This document shows positions 62,400 through 64,000 of a stretch of 64,000 nucleotides of DNA, piece by piece (position 1 is the first letter of the stretch; each line of letters starts with the position of its first letter). Source of the stretch: Acidobacteriota bacterium (GTDB lineage Bacteria > Acidobacteriota > Blastocatellia > Pyrinomonadales > Pyrinomonadaceae); the NCBI GenBank assembly GCA_003223025.1, contig QHXR01000006.1, positions 4,932-68,931 of the forward strand, given 5' to 3'. The position numbers were made by a program, and so were the translations under genes. The notes below the pieces were generated by a model, which saw only the letters and a program-made list of their open reading frames with translations, ran no database searches and was not told where the DNA came from.

Positions 62400-63230
62400 T
62401 TATCGTTCACCTCCGTGCGTGTTCGCGTTCGGAGAACCATGTGCTGCCGGAGCCGCGCTATTCGTATTTGCGCTCGAGTTCATTTTCAAAGTTTCTTCCG
62501 GATTCTGACTGACCTGCAGTGCCCGAATATATGCGACGACTGCCCATCGATCGGCCGCCGAGAGCTTGTCGGCGTAACTGTTCATCTTGCCCCAACCGTT
62601 CGTGATGACATCGAAGAAATGTCCGACCGGCGCATTTCGAAGTCGATCGTCGTGATAGGTCGGCGGTTGCGGGAATCCGCGTCGAACGATCATTCCGTCG
62701 CCGTTGCCGACGGGACCGTGACAGACGATGCAGTAAATGTTGAATCGATCCTGGCCACGATCGACGAGCTCTTTTGTGACCGGCACCGGAAATTCGTCGA
62801 TGTCGTTCGGAAAGCTCGAGACGAGCGTGTTGCCGGAAGCATCGGTTGTCGTCTGAACCTGAGCGTTCAGATTCGGATTATCGATCTTGCCGGTGTGAAG
62901 AGCCTTGTCGTCCTTCAAAAATCCCCGGGCTACGACGCCGTCGGGCAGGTTCCGCGAACCTCGCTTGTCTGCGAAGAAATCGCTCTCCTTATAAGCCTTG
63001 TATCGCGGCTGGTCCTGCATATCGAACCGCACACCGCAGCCGGCGGCCAGAAGGCAGAAGGCAGCGAAAGTTACGACGCGGAGACCCGAGCTCACGCGAC
63101 GCGGAGACACGGTGACACGGTGACGCGGAGATAGTTTGCTAAAGCTAAACATGGATTCTGGACGCTCGGGCTCGAGGTCCCCGCGTCTCCGCGTCTCTCC
63201 CTCACCGTGTCGCACATTATTCTTCGACAT
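62400..63230 (-). CDS. actE: alternative complex III cytochrome c subunit ActE with repeat-coded N-terminus
   Basis: A 276-residue lipoprotein cytochrome c. The heme motif is CIVCHG with the downstream Met in DGMIVRRGFP or NSYADKLSAADRW region; ActE passes electrons from complex III to the oxidase. The signal peptide is VVTFAAFCLLAAGC, but its lipobox Cys is residue 65 when translation starts at 63230, the ATG behind an AGGAGG site. The 45-residue N-terminal extension is coded by the GACGCGGAG word repeat. A later ATG at 63152 would give an ordinary signal peptide but has no ribosome binding site. The start overlaps the end of actD. Confidence 0.88.
   Translation of the reverse strand: MSKNNVRHGEGETRRRGDLEPERPESMFSFSKLSPRHRVTVSPRRVSSGLRVVTFAAFCLLAAGCGVRFDMQDQPRYKAYKESDFFADKRGSRNLPDGVVARGFLKDDKALHTGKIDNPNLNAQVQTTTDASGNTLVSSFPNDIDEFPVPVTKELVDRGQDRFNIYCIVCHGPVGNGDGMIVRRGFPQPPTYHDDRLRNAPVGHFFDVITNGWGKMNSYADKLSAADRWAVVAYIRALQVSQNPEETLKMNSSANTNSAAPAAHGSPNANTHGGER
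63074..63214. repeat. GACGCGGAGACACGG word repeat within the actE coding region
   Basis: Left words (63074-63131) include ACGCGGAGACACGG and GTGACACGGTGACGCG, right words (63181-63213) include CGCGTCTCCGCGTCTC and CTCACCGTGTCG. It is the same family as at 35862-35944. It lies within the actE coding frame, between the strong ribosome binding site and the signal peptide. Confidence 0.75.
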
Positions 63231-63747
63231 CGAAAACCTCCTGCGGCTTGAGACTTTCCATAAAGCTTCGGGTGTTCTCATCGAATTTAGGATCCGCCGT
63301 CTCGATCAATAAAAAGAATTTCTCGCGCGTTGCCAAAGCAAATCGCGGCACGTTGAAAACCGGGTGATATGGCCGCGGCAATCCGTTCAGGAAAAGCATT
63401 CCGAACACCGCCGTGAATCCTGCGAGCAGTATTGTCAGCTCGTACGAAGGCGGAATGAACGAAGGCCACGTCAGATACGGACGTCCGCCGACATTCAACG
63501 GATAGTCGATGTAATGCACGAATATCTGTAAACCAAGACCGAGGCACAAGCCGGCTATTCCGCCGAAGAAGACGAGAACCGGCAAAATGCTTTTCTTGAT
63601 GCCGAGTGCTTCATCGATCTCATGCAGCGGAAACGGCGAGAAGGCGTCCGTCTTCGTGTAACCCGCCTCACGGACAGAGTTCGCCGCATCGACCAACTCG
63701 GTCGGCGTATCGAACTCAGCTAGTAATCCGTACAAGTTCTTTTCCAT
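63217..63747 (-). CDS. actD: alternative complex III membrane subunit ActD
   Basis: A 176-residue membrane protein with a cytoplasmic ~55-residue N-terminal domain and two membrane segments (about 54-75 and 97-117). The pattern LLAEFDTPTELVDAANSVREAGYTKTDAFSPFPLHEIDEALG is the typical DUF3341 start of ActD. The RPYHPVFNVPRFALATREKFFLLIE end is complete. It stabilises ActC in complex III. The ATG at 63747 is taken. The end overlaps the actE start by 14 bp. Confidence 0.92.
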   Translation of the reverse strand: MEKNLYGLLAEFDTPTELVDAANSVREAGYTKTDAFSPFPLHEIDEALGIKKSILPVLVFFGGIAGLCLGLGLQIFVHYIDYPLNVGGRPYLTWPSFIPPSYELTILLAGFTAVFGMLFLNGLPRPYHPVFNVPRFALATREKFFLLIETADPKFDENTRSFMESLKPQEVFDVEE

Positions 63748-63770
63748 ATCCAAATCTCGCACTGACTGAT

Positions 63771-64000
63771 CTAATGCGAACTATCCAAAAATCTGTTCAC
63801 GCTTTCGATCCGGGCCGTTCCAAATCTCGCCAGGATCGCGACGATCGCTATCGCCGCAAATATCGTCAGGAACGGGTCGATGTTCGGCAGCCTGAGCCGC
63901 ATCGTACTGACGAGTGCCGTGTGAACGGCCGTAACAAAGAGCATCAGGATCGCGAATAAGATCACCGTCTCTCTGATTCGCGGTTGCTTTCGCGATAACC
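63771..64000 (-). CDS. C-terminal part of a membrane protein, cut at the window edge
   Basis: An open frame that runs off the right edge; the last ~76 residues are seen. It has two membrane segments (TVILFAILMLFVTAVHTALV and LTIFAAIAIVAILARF) and ends ESVNRFLDSSH. The gap to actD is 23 bp. By synteny this should be the end of the NrfD-like subunit ActC, which precedes actD in act operons, but the C-terminus is too variable to name with confidence. Confidence 0.5.
   Translation of the reverse strand, partial: LSRKQPRIRETVILFAILMLFVTAVHTALVSTMRLRLPNIDPFLTIFAAIAIVAILARFGTARIESVNRFLDSSH

Overview
The window looks like a chromosomal segment from a member of the Acidobacteriota, most likely the Blastocatellia/Pyrinomonadaceae group. 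This is inferred from the two secreted VWA proteins of the acidobacterial VWFA-related type, the act (alternative complex III) genes joined to a caa3-type oxidase, many proteins ending or starting in word-like intergenic repeats, and a moderate GC content. There is no rRNA, tRNA, CRISPR array, prophage or insertion sequence that I could support. Most genes are ordinary housekeeping genes packed tightly on both strands.

Layout. 1-9.3 kb: an Rrf2-type regulator with a nitroreductase, a GntR regulator, a LysM lytic transglycosylase, Lon, a PilZ protein, NrdR and a flippase-like membrane protein. 9.4-12 kb: an ECF sigma factor, an anti-sigma factor with two zinc-finger modules and two small membrane proteins. 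12-18.7 kb: an M23 peptidase, an S46 dipeptidyl-peptidase, a lipoprotein, a DUF3667 protein and MtgA. 18.8-26 kb: GlgC, a secreted nuclease, two VWA paralogues and a serine hydrolase. 26-36.6 kb: a Gfo/Idh/MocA oxidoreductase, an ArnT-like glycosyltransferase, Sua5, UvrC, an ARPP-1 protein, a CPA2 antiporter and thymidine kinase. 36.7-49 kb: a phosphoglycerate mutase-like protein, enolase, a CNNM transporter, a NifU-like scaffold, a TlpA thioredoxin, Nudix, GH15 glucoamylase and pyruvate kinase. 49-55.2 kb: a VIT1-like protein, an FMN reductase, a radical SAM enzyme and a Lol-like set. 55.3-64 kb: one long minus-strand respiratory operon (actD-actE-actF, a small membrane protein, SCO, coxB, coxA, coxC, cox4) that should carry electrons from quinol to oxygen through alternative complex III and an A2-type caa3 oxidase.

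Two things stand out. First, the gene annotated here as gpmI keeps the full-length fold of cofactor-independent phosphoglycerate mutase but has lost the catalytic serine and most metal ligands, so it reads as a pseudoenzyme. Second, the gaps between genes are filled by at least eight families of long, often nested inverted repeats built from short repeated words. They sit at stop codons (several genes take their stop codon from the repeat), occupy every sizeable gap of the act-cox operon, and in actE lie inside the coding region between a strong ribosome binding site and the lipoprotein signal peptide. These repeats are the best candidate for an undescribed system in this window.
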